DNA of 35,947 nt from Desulfovibrio sp. MES5 (lineage in GTDB: Bacteria > Desulfobacterota > Desulfovibrionia > Desulfovibrionales > Desulfovibrionaceae). Made by a program: the position numbers and the translations under genes. Location of the stretch: contig NZ_MJUZ01000026.1 in assembly GCF_002237645.1 (NCBI RefSeq), forward strand, positions 1-35,947, written 5' to 3'. The notes beneath the pieces are model-generated. The model had not been told where the DNA came from. It saw only the letters and a program-made list of their open reading frames with translations, and ran no database searches. Below, in pieces: positions 24,147 to 33,048 of this stretch; the first letter of the stretch is position 1; every line of letters begins with the position of its first letter.

Positions 24147-25192
24147 ACCCTGGCCGAAGAGTCCGTCGGGCGGGCGGCGTCGGTTTCCGTCAGCGCGTTG
24201 GCCTGAGCGGACTGCACCACGGCGCTGTGGATATCATCTACTATGGCTGTGGCTTTACCGCCGAGCGTTGTCTGTGCTTCTTGCGAGTCGGTAGTCACGG
24301 CCGCTGACGCCCGTGATGCCTGATCCGCCTCATGGTCCGCCACGTGCTCCGCGCCTGAACGGCTGGCGGCGCTGTTTGCCGGTTCCATGCGCAGACGCAG
24401 GATGAGCTTACGGTCAGCTTCAAGCACGGTGAAGGTCCAGCCGCGCAGCGTAAAGCTTTCGCCGGGGGCGGGCACATGACCGGCTTCCATGCTGAGGTAG
24501 CCGCCAATGGTGTCGACCTCGTCGGAATCCAGGTCAACGCCCATGTCCTCAAGGTCTTCAAGCAGGGCGCGGCCCGTGAGCTCGTAGGCGTTATCGCTCA
24601 GGGGGCGGATGTCTTCCTTCCGGGGAGCGTCGTGTTCGTCTTCAATATCGCCGACGATTTCTTCCAGCACGTCCTCAATGGTAATGAGCCCGGATGTGCC
24701 GCCGTACTCGTCCAGAGCTATGGCGATATGCTGTTTGCGAGCGCGAAATTCCTGCAGAAGCGTTCGTATGGACTTGGTTTCGGGCACAAAGAAGGGCTCG
24801 CGGATAAGCTCGGCGATGGACGAAGGTTTGCCGCCCGTGTCAAGCATGCTGCGCAAAAGGTCCTTGGCGTGCAGAATGCCCACGATGTTGTCGCGGGTCT
24901 CTTTGTATACGGGAATGCGCGAGTGCCCCGAGCGCACGATGATGTGCGCCACTTTGCTCAGGGGCATATCGTGGGGGACGCAGTCGATATCGGTGCGGGG
25001 GATCATTGTGTCCTGCACCTGAAGATCGTTGAAGCGCAGAATGCCAAGCAGCATGGATTCCTCATCGGGCTCCACCTCGCCATCAGCGCTTGCTTCAAGA
25101 ATGGCTTTTTCCAGAGATTCCTGATCGTCGTGCCCGAACAGTCTGCTCAGGCGCGACCAGATGGTACTATGACCTTCCGAGCCGCCGTCCAA
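24143..25192 (-). CDS. CorC/HlyC-family CBS-domain protein
   Basis: Cytoplasmic CBS-pair protein of the CorC/HlyC group, 349 residues with the start used here. The N-terminus has IWSRLSRLFGHDDQESLEKAI, then MLLGILRFNDLQVQDTMIPRTDI leads into the first CBS domain, with HSRIPVYKETRDNIVGILHAKDLL. The second CBS domain holds HIAIALDEYGGTSGLITIED, and LEEIVGDIEDEHD ends it. The CorC_HlyC domain follows (YELTGRALLEDLEDMGVDL, then VDTIGGYL). The last 70 residues are Ala/Thr/Glu-rich and not conserved. The start is TTG at 25192, with AAGGAG six bases upstream; other starts lack one. Members are linked to Mg/Co handling, but the exact role is uncertain. The four-base overlap with lnt indicates an operon. 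Confidence 0.88.
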   Translation of the reverse strand: MDGGSEGHSTIWSRLSRLFGHDDQESLEKAILEASADGEVEPDEESMLLGILRFNDLQVQDTMIPRTDIDCVPHDMPLSKVAHIIVRSGHSRIPVYKETRDNIVGILHAKDLLRSMLDTGGKPSSIAELIREPFFVPETKSIRTLLQEFRARKQHIAIALDEYGGTSGLITIEDVLEEIVGDIEDEHDAPRKEDIRPLSDNAYELTGRALLEDLEDMGVDLDSDEVDTIGGYLSMEAGHVPAPGESFTLRGWTFTVLEADRKLILRLRMEPANSAASRSGAEHVADHEADQASRASAAVTTDSQEAQTTLGGKATAIVDDIHSAVVQSAQANALTETDAARPTDSSARV

Positions 25193-25328
25193 TGTAGTCT
25201 CCTTGGTTGAAATTGGGGCCGGGCGCGCATGTCGCGCCGGCAATGGCCTGCATCACATTTGCTGTCAATGTTTTTGCTGCCGGTGGGGGCTGCGGTCAGC
25301 CAGTCCCGGCCTTGAAGCACCGCCCGGT

Positions 25329-26261
25329 CTAGAGCAGTTTGCGCTGTTCCATATCCATATGCATGACCCACTGGGTTATGGGCGACACCCCCCGGGAGGG
25401 CGTGCTGTGGAACCAGTTAATCTCCGATTTGCCCTGTTCAAGCACGGCCCAGTTGGTAAACTCTGTGCCGAGCACAAGAGCCGGGTTTGGACCTTCATGC
25501 ACACGGGCGTGCAGAACGGAACAAGTGCACCAGAAGGTGACGACTTTTTCATCCTTGCCCATGTGGTAGATGATGAGACAAAGTAACTGTGAACCTTTGT
25601 CCAGGTCAACTGGCTTGATATCCAGATCTTCCATGGGAAAGCGCAGGGCCATGCCCGTGGCTGAAATATTTTCAACCTGTACAGGCTCTATTTCCATGCC
25701 GCGCTTGTAGTGCAGCAGGGGACGGCTGATCTCGGAGGTATTGCGCGGTATGGGTTTGCTGGAATCCATCTCCCACACGCCAATGACGCGCACTTTGTCC
25801 TTGGGAGGCTTCACGCGGATAAAAACGCGCTTTTGCCCTGTGGAAAGGTCTTCAGGGGAGGCAAGCCGCAGCAGGGATTTTTTGCGGTTTGGCTCCACGC
25901 TCTCAATGACAGAGTGGAATTTGTAAAAAGTGGGCCCCTCAGGCAGCGTGGCGCGAAAATACACTTCCACGGTCACGCCCGCCAGTTCCCGCGATACGTA
26001 GTTCAGCACTTCCATGCCCAGCGAGGTGGGGGAAATGTATTGCAGCAGCGCGGCCAGCCCTTTGTGGGAAGCGCCTTTGTCCAGTATGTTGATGTCGAAT
26101 ATTTCGTTTTGCGCCTGGGCCGTTTCCAGCATCTGGCGGATAATGGCCTTGCGCCGTGCCGCCTGCTGCTGCCGCTGTATGTATGTCTGCGCGACAAGAG
26201 CCGTTATGCAGAAAATCACCAGCACGGCAATGCAAACCAAAAGAAGTTGTGTGCCCGTCAT
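25329..26261 (-). CDS. membrane-anchored PilZ-domain protein
   Basis: Likely c-di-GMP receptor, 310 residues. One N-terminal membrane helix (TQLLLVCIAVLVIFCITALVA) leads to a basic, Gln-rich juxtamembrane stretch (RQQQAARRK). A YcgR-N-like beta domain follows (about 70-140). The PilZ domain begins with the c-di-GMP-binding RxxxR at R145-R149 (KRVFIR), and the second motif NxSxxG is NISATG at N198-G203. Both key motifs are intact. ATG 26261 places the helix at the N-terminus and has GGTGA upstream. It lies upstream of the CorC-lnt-prfB run on the same strand, 136 bases from CorC. PilZ proteins of this kind steer motility or surface behaviour; the target is not visible here. Confidence 0.88.
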   Translation of the reverse strand: MTGTQLLLVCIAVLVIFCITALVAQTYIQRQQQAARRKAIIRQMLETAQAQNEIFDINILDKGASHKGLAALLQYISPTSLGMEVLNYVSRELAGVTVEVYFRATLPEGPTFYKFHSVIESVEPNRKKSLLRLASPEDLSTGQKRVFIRVKPPKDKVRVIGVWEMDSSKPIPRNTSEISRPLLHYKRGMEIEPVQVENISATGMALRFPMEDLDIKPVDLDKGSQLLCLIIYHMGKDEKVVTFWCTCSVLHARVHEGPNPALVLGTEFTNWAVLEQGKSEINWFHSTPSRGVSPITQWVMHMDMEQRKLL

Positions 26262-26567
26262 ATGTTCACCAATATATATTGCTATGTAACGAGTCAGCCG
26301 CAATCAGGGCAGCCTGACGTTGAAAATATCTGTTTTCAACGTTTCGGTTCGTCCGTTACGGAGCGTAACGCGCAGATGTGCTGCGCTTGTACCTTTACGA
26401 CGGGCTTCTGCTCCCGCAATAGCCAGGACAGTTTCAGGCGGCAGCCGTAAGGCGACGAAAAAGCCTTGTGAATGGCGACAGTATCGCTAGTGAAGTTGCC
26501 CTGCTGATGCGCTGCGGCGAAAAAACTACGCCCAGCGCTTTTTCTGCTCATTTCACGGGCGGGGGCA
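26262..26567. other. spacer between mnmG and the PilZ gene
   Basis: 306 bases without a gene. Contains a 10-bp stem ACGTTGAAAA/TTTTCAACGT (26317-26342) and a 7-bp stem CGTTACG/CGTAACG (26354-26370). The first could stop mnmG transcripts, but it has no T run beyond the stem. Confidence 0.55.
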
Positions 26568-28526
26568 TCAGAGCATCCCCAGCTTGTGCAAATGTATTTC
26601 CAGACAGGCCACGGCCGCTGGCGTAACCCCGGAGATGCGGCCTGCCTGGCCCAGGCTGAGTGGTCGCACCCGGCCAAGTTTTTCCGTCACCTCACGGGAA
26701 AGTCCGGCTACTGTGGCATAATCCATACCAGGGGGCAAGGCCGTGGATTCGAGCTTGGCCGCGCGGGCTACAAGCTCGCGCTGACGCACCAGATAGCCCG
26801 CATATTTGATTTCCGTTTGCACGCTCTCGCACGCCGCAGTTCCGGCCAGCAGCATCTCTTGTTCCAGAAAGGCTCCCAGTTCGGCTGCAGGCCCGTCAGG
26901 GCAGCCCCGCAACAGGGCCGCGAGCCCTTGCAGGTCCATCTCCGGCCTGCGCAGCACTTCCGCCAGGGTGCGTCCGGCTGGCAGGCTCGCTGCCGCATCT
27001 CCGGCAATAGCGGTTTCCGCCGTGTCATCGGCGCTGCCGCCATTGCCGCCATTATTCTTTTCGGATGGAATACGTTTTTGCTCAAGGCCAGCGCGCAGGC
27101 GGGCCGCCGCATCCTGTTTGCGGCAGAACGCGTCCCATTGGGCGTCGCTCACAAGGCCCAGATTGCGGCCCAGGGGGGTCAGGCGCGCGTCCGCGTTGTC
27201 CTCGCGCAGCAGCAGGCGGTGTTCCGCCCGCGATGTGAACATGCGGTACGGCTCCTGCGTGCCGGAGGTGACGAGGTCGTCCACAAGCACGGCCATATAG
27301 GCCTCGTCGCGGCCAGGCAGGAAGGGCGGCAGGTCGCGCAGGCGGCAGGAAATGTTCAGGGCCGCCCACAGCCCTTGCGCCGCAGCTTCTTCATAGCCCG
27401 AGGTGCCGTTGATCTGCCCGGCCAGCCACAGCCCCGGCACGGCCTTGCTTTCAAGGGTGGGCATGAGTTGCACGGGATCGGAAAAATCGTACTCGATGGC
27501 ATAGCCGGGGCGCAGCATGACGGCGTTTTCCAGACCGCGCACCGCGTGGACCATGTCCAGTTGCACGTCCAGCGGCAGACTGGTGGGAATGCCGTTGGCG
27601 TAAACTTCGGCGCTGTGAAGCCCTTCGGGCTCAAGAAATATCTGGTGGCGTTCCCTGTCGGGAAAGCGGGCGACCTTGTCCTCGATGGAAGGGCAGTAGC
27701 GCGCCCCCGTGCCCTTGATGATGCCCGTAAACATGGGCGAACGGTCAAAGCCGCTCCGGATGATCTCGTGCGCGCGTTCGTTGGTCCAGGTCACATGACA
27801 GGACACCTGGGGCAGTACCGGGCCGGGTCCGTGAAAGCTGAACGCCGGGGGCGGATCGTCGCCCTTTTGCTCCTCCAGCACCGAGTAGTCGATGGAGGAG
27901 TTGAGCAGCCGTGGCGTGGTGCCGGTTTTCAGGCGGCCCAGCGTGAAGCCCAGGGAACGCAGGCTGTCGGAAAGGCCGATGGCCGGGGCGTCGCCCAGGC
28001 GGCCGCCGGGAATGCTGGTAAGCCCCATGTGGATGCGGCCGTCCAGAAAGGTTCCTGTGGTCAGCAGTACGTGACGGGCGGAAAAAGTGAGTCCCTGCGC
28101 CGTCCGCACGCCGGTGGCGCGGTCATCGCCAGCGGATATGCCGGTGACGGAATCCTGCCAGATGCGCAGGCCGGGCGTGGAGTACAGGGTTTTCTGCACA
28201 ACGCGCTGGTAGGCCAGGCGGTCCATCTGGGCGCGGGTGGCGCGCACCGCAGGCCCCTTGCTCATGTTGAGCACGCGAAACTGTATGCCCGCCGCGTCGG
28301 CCCACAGGCCCATCATGCCGCCCAGGGCGTCGATTTCACGGGTCATGTGCCCTTTTGCCAGGCCGCCGATGGCGGGATTGCATGAAAGGTAGCCCAGGCG
28401 GTCAAGGTTGCCGCTCACAAGCAGCACGCTGTGCCCCATACGGGCCAGGGCCACGGCGGCTTCGCAACCTGCATGGCCGCCGCCGGCCACGATACAGTCA
28501 AAAAAGGCGGTGTTGGTATCAGACAT
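26568..28526 (-). CDS. mnmG: tRNA uridine-5-carboxymethylaminomethyl modification enzyme MnmG
   Basis: FAD-dependent partner of MnmE; the pair adds the carboxymethylaminomethyl group to U34 of several tRNAs, using methylene-tetrahydrofolate. 652 residues (about 630 in E. coli). The FAD loop [10 protein letters not shown] is at 15-24. [36 protein letters not shown] and GYEEAAAQG are signature stretches. The C-terminal helical region, used to bind MnmE and tRNA, is interrupted by a short Gly/Asn/Ala-rich insertion ([13 protein letters not shown]). It starts within the end of the M20 peptidase gene (8-base overlap), so the two are translated from one mRNA. MnmE is not in the window. Confidence 0.97.
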   Translation of the reverse strand: MSDTNTAFFDCIVAGGGHAGCEAAVALARMGHSVLLVSGNLDRLGYLSCNPAIGGLAKGHMTREIDALGGMMGLWADAAGIQFRVLNMSKGPAVRATRAQMDRLAYQRVVQKTLYSTPGLRIWQDSVTGISAGDDRATGVRTAQGLTFSARHVLLTTGTFLDGRIHMGLTSIPGGRLGDAPAIGLSDSLRSLGFTLGRLKTGTTPRLLNSSIDYSVLEEQKGDDPPPAFSFHGPGPVLPQVSCHVTWTNERAHEIIRSGFDRSPMFTGIIKGTGARYCPSIEDKVARFPDRERHQIFLEPEGLHSAEVYANGIPTSLPLDVQLDMVHAVRGLENAVMLRPGYAIEYDFSDPVQLMPTLESKAVPGLWLAGQINGTSGYEEAAAQGLWAALNISCRLRDLPPFLPGRDEAYMAVLVDDLVTSGTQEPYRMFTSRAEHRLLLREDNADARLTPLGRNLGLVSDAQWDAFCRKQDAAARLRAGLEQKRIPSEKNNGGNGGSADDTAETAIAGDAAASLPAGRTLAEVLRRPEMDLQGLAALLRGCPDGPAAELGAFLEQEMLLAGTAACESVQTEIKYAGYLVRQRELVARAAKLESTALPPGMDYATVAGLSREVTEKLGRVRPLSLGQAGRISGVTPAAVACLEIHLHKLGML

Positions 28527-29760
28527 GTGCGGGATTCATAAGTATATGGGTGAAGACCTGGGCATCCTTGATGGTCGCCGTGATGGAAGAACTCTCATTG
28601 GGTTGGTGGCAGGTGCTCGCAAGGCAGCTCCACACGGCGGCGGCAAGGCCGCGCTGCCGCAACTGGGCCGCCACCGTGGCTCCGCCGATGCCGAGGGTTC
28701 TGGCCTCGACGCCGTAGACGCGGGCAACTGCGGCGCTCAAGGCCGTGACCACAGGGCTGGTTTCGGCCACGCAGGAGGCGGCCTGCCGCTGCACCACGCT
28801 GATCTCTATCTGCACGCCGTGGCGTTGCTCCACCTCGGCGGCAAGAGCGCGCACCTTTTCCAGCACGGCCTCCGGGTCAACCTGGGGCAGCAGGCGGCAG
28901 TCCATATAAAAAACATCACTGCCGGGCACGGTGTTGATATTGGGCACATTGGCCTCGTGCTTGCCGGGCACAAAGGTGGAGGTGGGCGGGTTGAACAGGG
29001 TGTTGGTATCGCCAAAGGCGGAGCGCAGGCCATTGTGGCAGGCCAGCGCCATGTCCGCTCCGGCCAGAAAGGCGTTGCGGCCTTTTTGCGGCGTGGAGGC
29101 ATGGCACTGAACCCCTGTGGTGCGCACCTTGAGCCACAGCTGGCCCTTTTCGGCCACCTCGATGACGTCGCCCCGGCGCGATCCCGCATCGGGAACAATA
29201 TACAGGTCGTCAGCGCTGAAAAGTTCGGGGGCGGTTTTGAGGATATGCTCCAGGCCGTAGGCGCTGCCTGTTTCTTCGTCAGCCATAAACACAAGGCCCA
29301 GGCTCAGTTCGGGCGTGATGCCGCGCTGGCGCAGTTCTTCAGCCAGCAGCAGCATGCTTGTCACGGCCTGTTGGTTGTCTTCAACGCCGCGCCCGTACAG
29401 CAGGTCGCCTTCACGCCGGACCTGCCAGGGGTCGGAGACCCAGGCGGACAAATCGCCGGGGGGCACGACGTCCATATGGCCGAAAAGCCACAGGGTGCGT
29501 TTTTTTCTGCCGGGGATGCGGGCCACAAGATTGGGGCGCAGGCCCGAAGACACGCGGGAATCAGGGGCGTCGACACGTAAAATATCTGTTATGCCGCAGG
29601 CCTCAAGCCATTGCGTGATGAGCGCGGCCTTGGCCTCTTCGCCGTCGCCGCCATTGTCCGGCCCAAGGGCAGGGCAGGCGGTAAGGGCGCTTTGCAGGGC
29701 CACCACACGGTCTTCACGGCCTGCGAGGCCGCGCAACAGGGCGTCCATATTCTTGTGCAT
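28519..29760 (-). CDS. M20-family metallopeptidase
   Basis: Two-zinc aminoacylase/dipeptidase of the M20 family, 413 residues, cytoplasmic. Metal ligands by motif are [13 protein letters not shown] (His, then Asp), [11 protein letters not shown] (bridging Asp), ADEETGS (catalytic Glu and ligand Glu) and [16 protein letters not shown] is in the dimerisation domain, and HQPNESSS carries the last histidine. The start at 29760 follows AGGGGAGGAAC; the longer frame to 29973 reads unrelated residues. First gene of a two-gene unit with mnmG (8-base overlap). The substrate, a dipeptide or acylated amino acid, cannot be told from sequence. Confidence 0.9.
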   Translation of the reverse strand: MHKNMDALLRGLAGREDRVVALQSALTACPALGPDNGGDGEEAKAALITQWLEACGITDILRVDAPDSRVSSGLRPNLVARIPGRKKRTLWLFGHMDVVPPGDLSAWVSDPWQVRREGDLLYGRGVEDNQQAVTSMLLLAEELRQRGITPELSLGLVFMADEETGSAYGLEHILKTAPELFSADDLYIVPDAGSRRGDVIEVAEKGQLWLKVRTTGVQCHASTPQKGRNAFLAGADMALACHNGLRSAFGDTNTLFNPPTSTFVPGKHEANVPNINTVPGSDVFYMDCRLLPQVDPEAVLEKVRALAAEVEQRHGVQIEISVVQRQAASCVAETSPVVTALSAAVARVYGVEARTLGIGGATVAAQLRQRGLAAAVWSCLASTCHQPNESSSITATIKDAQVFTHILMNPAHV

Positions 29761-30299
29761 GTGTTCCTCCCCTGACTTCAGAGCAATGGGACGCAAAACA
29801 TTTTGGCGGTTGTGCCGACGGAGTTTCGCCATGTAAAAGCACGGGCATCCGCCTTGGCAACGCCCTGGTTGGATTGCGTGCAGCCGTCTCGGGGAGCGGG
29901 GCGGCCTTGCCGCTTGCTTGGCCCGTTCACAACGGCTGCCGCCATGCAGCCGGGTTTGCCCGCAGACTCGCACATCATCAGATTCGCGTATCAGCAGACT
30001 TGCGCATCAGAAGATTCTCGCACTGGCGCTGAAAACGCAAGGGGCTGCGCTAGCAGCCCCTTGGGGAAAATCTGCGGAACAACGCTGCCCGGCCTGGCCC
30101 AAAGAAACGGAAAAACGGCTCCGCGCCGCACGGGCGAACCCGTTGACGGAACAAAAGCCGAAAATCCGATGTCTTCCATCCATGTCCGTATACGGGCAAA
30201 ACCCGTATCTGGCACACACTGCCTGTGCGGGCATGCGCTCCGCCCTCCGGCCAGGCATGGAAAAATCCAGCGGCGTCCGAAGGGGTGACGGCCTGCGGT
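29761..30299. other. spacer between the cysteine-rich gene and the M20 gene
   Basis: Gene-free. Holds a perfect 10-bp hairpin (30039-30062), a 7-bp stem ATACGGG/CCCGTAT (30190-30208) and the promoter side of the M20-mnmG unit. The frames present are short and lack ribosome binding sites. Confidence 0.5.
30039..30062 (-). terminator. possible terminator of the cysteine-rich gene
   Basis: AAGGGGCTGC and GCAGCCCCTT are perfect arms around GCTA. On the minus strand GCGTTTTC follows, a short T run. It is about 240 bases past the stop at 30300. Confidence 0.5.
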
Positions 30300-30563
30300 C
30301 TAGCGACCCTTGGCAGCGCGCTTGGACGCCTTGAGGGGGTTGACCTTGGCGCCGGAGCCAGCCTGCGTCTTGATATGGGTGGCAAAATTGCAGCGACCGC
30401 CGACCCACTTTTTGGAGGGCACGGGGTAGCTTGAGCAGAACTGCTCTTCACCAAATTCGCGCACGCGGTCACAGCCAGTACACTGTTCCACCACCGGCGA
30501 AAGAACAAAACCGTTAAGCACCACACCGTCAGCGGTCTTGGTGGCGTTTTCCAGAGGGGTCAT
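30300..30563 (-). CDS. PxxKW-type cysteine-rich small protein
   Basis: 87 residues. Contains CTGC (CxxC), a third Cys in EQFCSSYP, then PVPSKKWVGGRCNFATH, which carries the PxxKW feature and the fourth cysteine found in a small family seen in Desulfovibrio-type bacteria. Four cysteines could bind a metal or cluster, but no function is known to me. The C-terminus is basic (KASKRAAKGR). GGAGG lies 7 bases before the ATG at 30563, and a strong promoter is at 30638-30665. Single gene downstream of the MtaD-like gene. Confidence 0.75.
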   Translation of the reverse strand: MTPLENATKTADGVVLNGFVLSPVVEQCTGCDRVREFGEEQFCSSYPVPSKKWVGGRCNFATHIKTQAGSGAKVNPLKASKRAAKGR

Positions 30564-30637
30564 AGCAAAACCTCCATGCGCAGAAGCGCCGTATTGCGAA
30601 ATAGCGGCGGCACAGGGCCGCCGGTTCGGAATGGAGA

Positions 30638-30665
30638 AATATAGCCGAACTTGAGTCGCTGTCAA
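30638..30665 (-). promoter_or_regulatory. promoter of the cysteine-rich gene
   Basis: On the minus strand: TTGACA (30665-30660), a 16-base spacer and TATATT (30643-30638). Just upstream lies a palindrome GCGGGAA-A-TTCCCGC (30677-30691), a possible operator. Confidence 0.7.
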
Positions 30666-30786
30666 GAGGGCGACGAGCGGGAATTTCCCGCCGGGAGCCG
30701 AAGCCGTCAGGCTCAAGGCATCCGCAGGGACTCGCGCCGCAGTCTATCTGACAGTTTTTGCAGGCGATCAGCCCTTCGCGGGCATC

Positions 30787-32109
30787 TTATGCCAGCCCCG
30801 CCACACGGCGCACAAAATTGCGCAGCTGGGTCATTTCACGGCACAGCGCCTCATAGTCAAAGCGGGTGTATTTGCCGTCCATATACAGAATTTCGCCGTC
30901 GACCATGGTCATGCGGGTTTCCATACCCGTGGCGGCGTAAACAAGGTGGGAAACAACATTATAGACGGGCTGCATGTTGGGGGAGGTCAGGTCAAGGGCA
31001 ACGCAGTCTGCGGCCTTGCCCACAGCGAGGCTCCCCAGGCGTTCGTCATGCATGGCGGCGGCACCGCCCAGGGTGGCCATGTCCAGTACTGTCTGCGCGG
31101 GCAGAAGGGTGGAATCCATGCCCGCAACCTTGTGCAACAGGGCTGCGCGCCCCATTTCTGTAAACAAGTTCAACCGGTTGTTGCTGGCGGCCCCGTCCGT
31201 GCCAAGGGCCACCGCCATGCCGCGTTCAAGCATGGCGGGCACGGGGGCCACGCCCGAAGCGAGCTTCATATTGGAAGACGGATTATGGGCCACCACAGCG
31301 TTGCTGGCGGCCAGGCAATCAAGCTCGTCAGGGGTGACGTCAACCACGTGGGCAAGGGTGCACGGGGCGTCCAGCAGGCCCATGCGGCGGCAGTAATCCA
31401 CGGGTCTGCTGCCGTGCGTGTGCAGGCATATCTGCGTTTCTTCTGTGGTTTCGGCAAGATGAAAGTGGAGGGGCAGGGTCAGGTCGTGGGCGAGGTCGCG
31501 GCAGGCCGCCAGTATTTCCGGGGTGGTGGTGTAGACGCTGTGTGGATTGACGGCCACGCGCACCCGTGGGTGGGCGGCGTATTTTTCAGCCAGGGCGCGG
31601 GTATTTTCAAGCGCGGCCTCAGGGCCGGAAAAGGCCGCCGATGGAAAGGCGAACACCACTTCGCCACCCAGGCAGCGCAGCCCGGACTCTTCGGCGGCGG
31701 CAAGGGCCACCTCTTCAAAGATATACATGTCAATGTACGAGGTGGTGCCGGTGCGCAGCATTTCGGCATGGCCCATGAGGCTGCCCAGACGCACGATTTC
31801 GGGGGTAAGCTTTTGCTCCACCGGAAAGATGCAGTTGTTGAGCCATTCCATCAGGGGCATGTCGTCGGCGAGGCCGCGCAAAAAGGTCATGGCGGCATGG
31901 GTGTGCGCGTTGACAAGCCCCGGCAGCAGCACGCACTGCCCAAGGTCAACCTCCTGCTGCGGCTGCCAGCGAAGGGCCACTTCGTGGCGTGGGCCAATAT
32001 CCGCCACAAGACCGTCAAGCACCGCTATGCTGGCGTTTTCAAGAACAGTGCGCGCCTCGTCCTGAGTGACAATGAGGGCGGCGTGAACAAGGGTATGGCA
32101 AGGACGCAT
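30787..32109 (-). CDS. mtaD: MtaD-like amidohydrolase (methylthioadenosine/adenosylhomocysteine deaminase type)
   Basis: Metal-dependent deaminase of the TrzA/AtzA/MtaD group, 440 residues. Members deaminate S-adenosylhomocysteine or 5-methylthioadenosine, recycling SAM by-products. Metal ligands by motif: NAHTHAAMTFLRG (His-X-His), HFHLAETTEE, LAHVVDV and GTDGAASNN (Asp). The N-terminal beta segment CVLLPGLVNAHTH is typical. The start at 32109 has GGGAG upstream; the longer frame adds an unrelated 24 residues. Substrate choice among MTA, SAH and other purine deaminations cannot be settled by eye. The gene is divergent from yajC. Confidence 0.88.
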   Translation of the reverse strand: MRPCHTLVHAALIVTQDEARTVLENASIAVLDGLVADIGPRHEVALRWQPQQEVDLGQCVLLPGLVNAHTHAAMTFLRGLADDMPLMEWLNNCIFPVEQKLTPEIVRLGSLMGHAEMLRTGTTSYIDMYIFEEVALAAAEESGLRCLGGEVVFAFPSAAFSGPEAALENTRALAEKYAAHPRVRVAVNPHSVYTTTPEILAACRDLAHDLTLPLHFHLAETTEETQICLHTHGSRPVDYCRRMGLLDAPCTLAHVVDVTPDELDCLAASNAVVAHNPSSNMKLASGVAPVPAMLERGMAVALGTDGAASNNRLNLFTEMGRAALLHKVAGMDSTLLPAQTVLDMATLGGAAAMHDERLGSLAVGKAADCVALDLTSPNMQPVYNVVSHLVYAATGMETRMTMVDGEILYMDGKYTRFDYEALCREMTQLRNFVRRVAGLA

Positions 32110-32480
32110 GGCAACTCCCGCAACGACGTTTGCAAAAATATTCTGTATCCCTGTGAGGCCGGTGATGGCAAGGCCGGGCAAGCGGCAAGGGCGTGGCTTT
32201 ACAAAGAGGAATAATATATTTTTATTAAATAATTACAGATTTTTGTGGCGGAGATTTCTGCCTGTTGCATCTTGCCGATGATCAGTGCCGGTTTTTGCCG
32301 CCTCGTATGATCGCCGCTTTGCCGCGCGGGGCGCGGCGGAAAGGCTTGCAAGATTGAACGCCAACGTATATAGAAATTCGCTGGTATTGTGCGCAAATCG
32401 GCTTTGAGGCGGCCTTGGGCTGCCTGGCTGTATGCGTGACGTTCAGGCCAATGACTTTGCTACACCTTTGGAGGTGCGTT
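32110..32480. other. divergent spacer between mtaD and yajC
   Basis: 371 bases without a gene. An AT-rich core (about 32212-32245) likely holds the mtaD promoter, facing left. The right end carries GGAGG (32470-32474) for yajC. Confidence 0.5.
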
Positions 32481-32825
32481 TTGTTTGAATCAGTAGCCTA
32501 CGCCATGGGTACCCCCCAGGCCGGTGCCGGCCCCGCCAGTGGAACCGACATGCTTATGCAGTTCCTTCCCCTCATCGTGATGTTCGTCATCTTCTGGTTT
32601 CTGCTCATCCGTCCGCAGCAGAAGCGTGCCAAGGCCCACAAGGCCATGCTGGCCGAACTCAAGCGTGGCGACCATGTGATCACGTCCGCCGGACTGATTG
32701 GCCGCATCCTTGAAATCGACGATGAACAGGTGCTGCTTGAAAGCGGAGAGTCCAAACTGCGCGTTACGCGCGGCGCCATTGGCGGCCTTGTGCCCGGTAA
32801 GGGCGGCAAGGACGACAGCAAGTAG
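32481..32825 (+). CDS. yajC: preprotein translocase subunit YajC
   Basis: Small inner-membrane protein of the SecDF-YajC accessory complex, 114 residues. One N-terminal membrane helix (MQFLPLIVMFVIFWFLLIRP), then QQKRAKAHKAMLAELKRGDHVITSAGLIGRI, the typical cytoplasmic domain. The start is TTG at 32481 with GGAGG six bases upstream, which gives the usual YajC length; the longer frame from 32415 lacks a ribosome binding site. First of yajC-secD-secF, the order seen in many bacteria, with 223 bases before secD. Confidence 0.93.
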   Translation: MFESVAYAMGTPQAGAGPASGTDMLMQFLPLIVMFVIFWFLLIRPQQKRAKAHKAMLAELKRGDHVITSAGLIGRILEIDDEQVLLESGESKLRVTRGAIGGLVPGKGGKDDSK

Positions 32826-33048
32826 CATCTCTGGTTTTTTGTCATGTCCGGCCCGTGGGCTGGCCTTTGCCAAGGCCGGCTCAGGGGCTTTTGGCCCTTG
32901 GAACGGGCGGCATGACCTTGGCGCGCGCCGTGATTGCGCGCGGTTCCGCCGCTGTGGGCTCCCGCCCGGTCCGCAGTTGCAAGGCTTCGGGCGAGCCGTG
33001 CCCTTCAGGGCATGCTGTGCTTTAAATCTGTTGTTTGGAAGGTGAACG

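Noticed and set aside
26586..28385. 599-codon plus-strand frame opposite mnmG
   Set aside because: mnmG is unmistakable on the other strand; the frame is a shadow of GC-rich codon bias, with Gln/His/Arg/Gly-rich text.
30946..32214. 422-codon plus frame opposite the MtaD-like gene
   Set aside because: Shadow of a well-supported minus gene.
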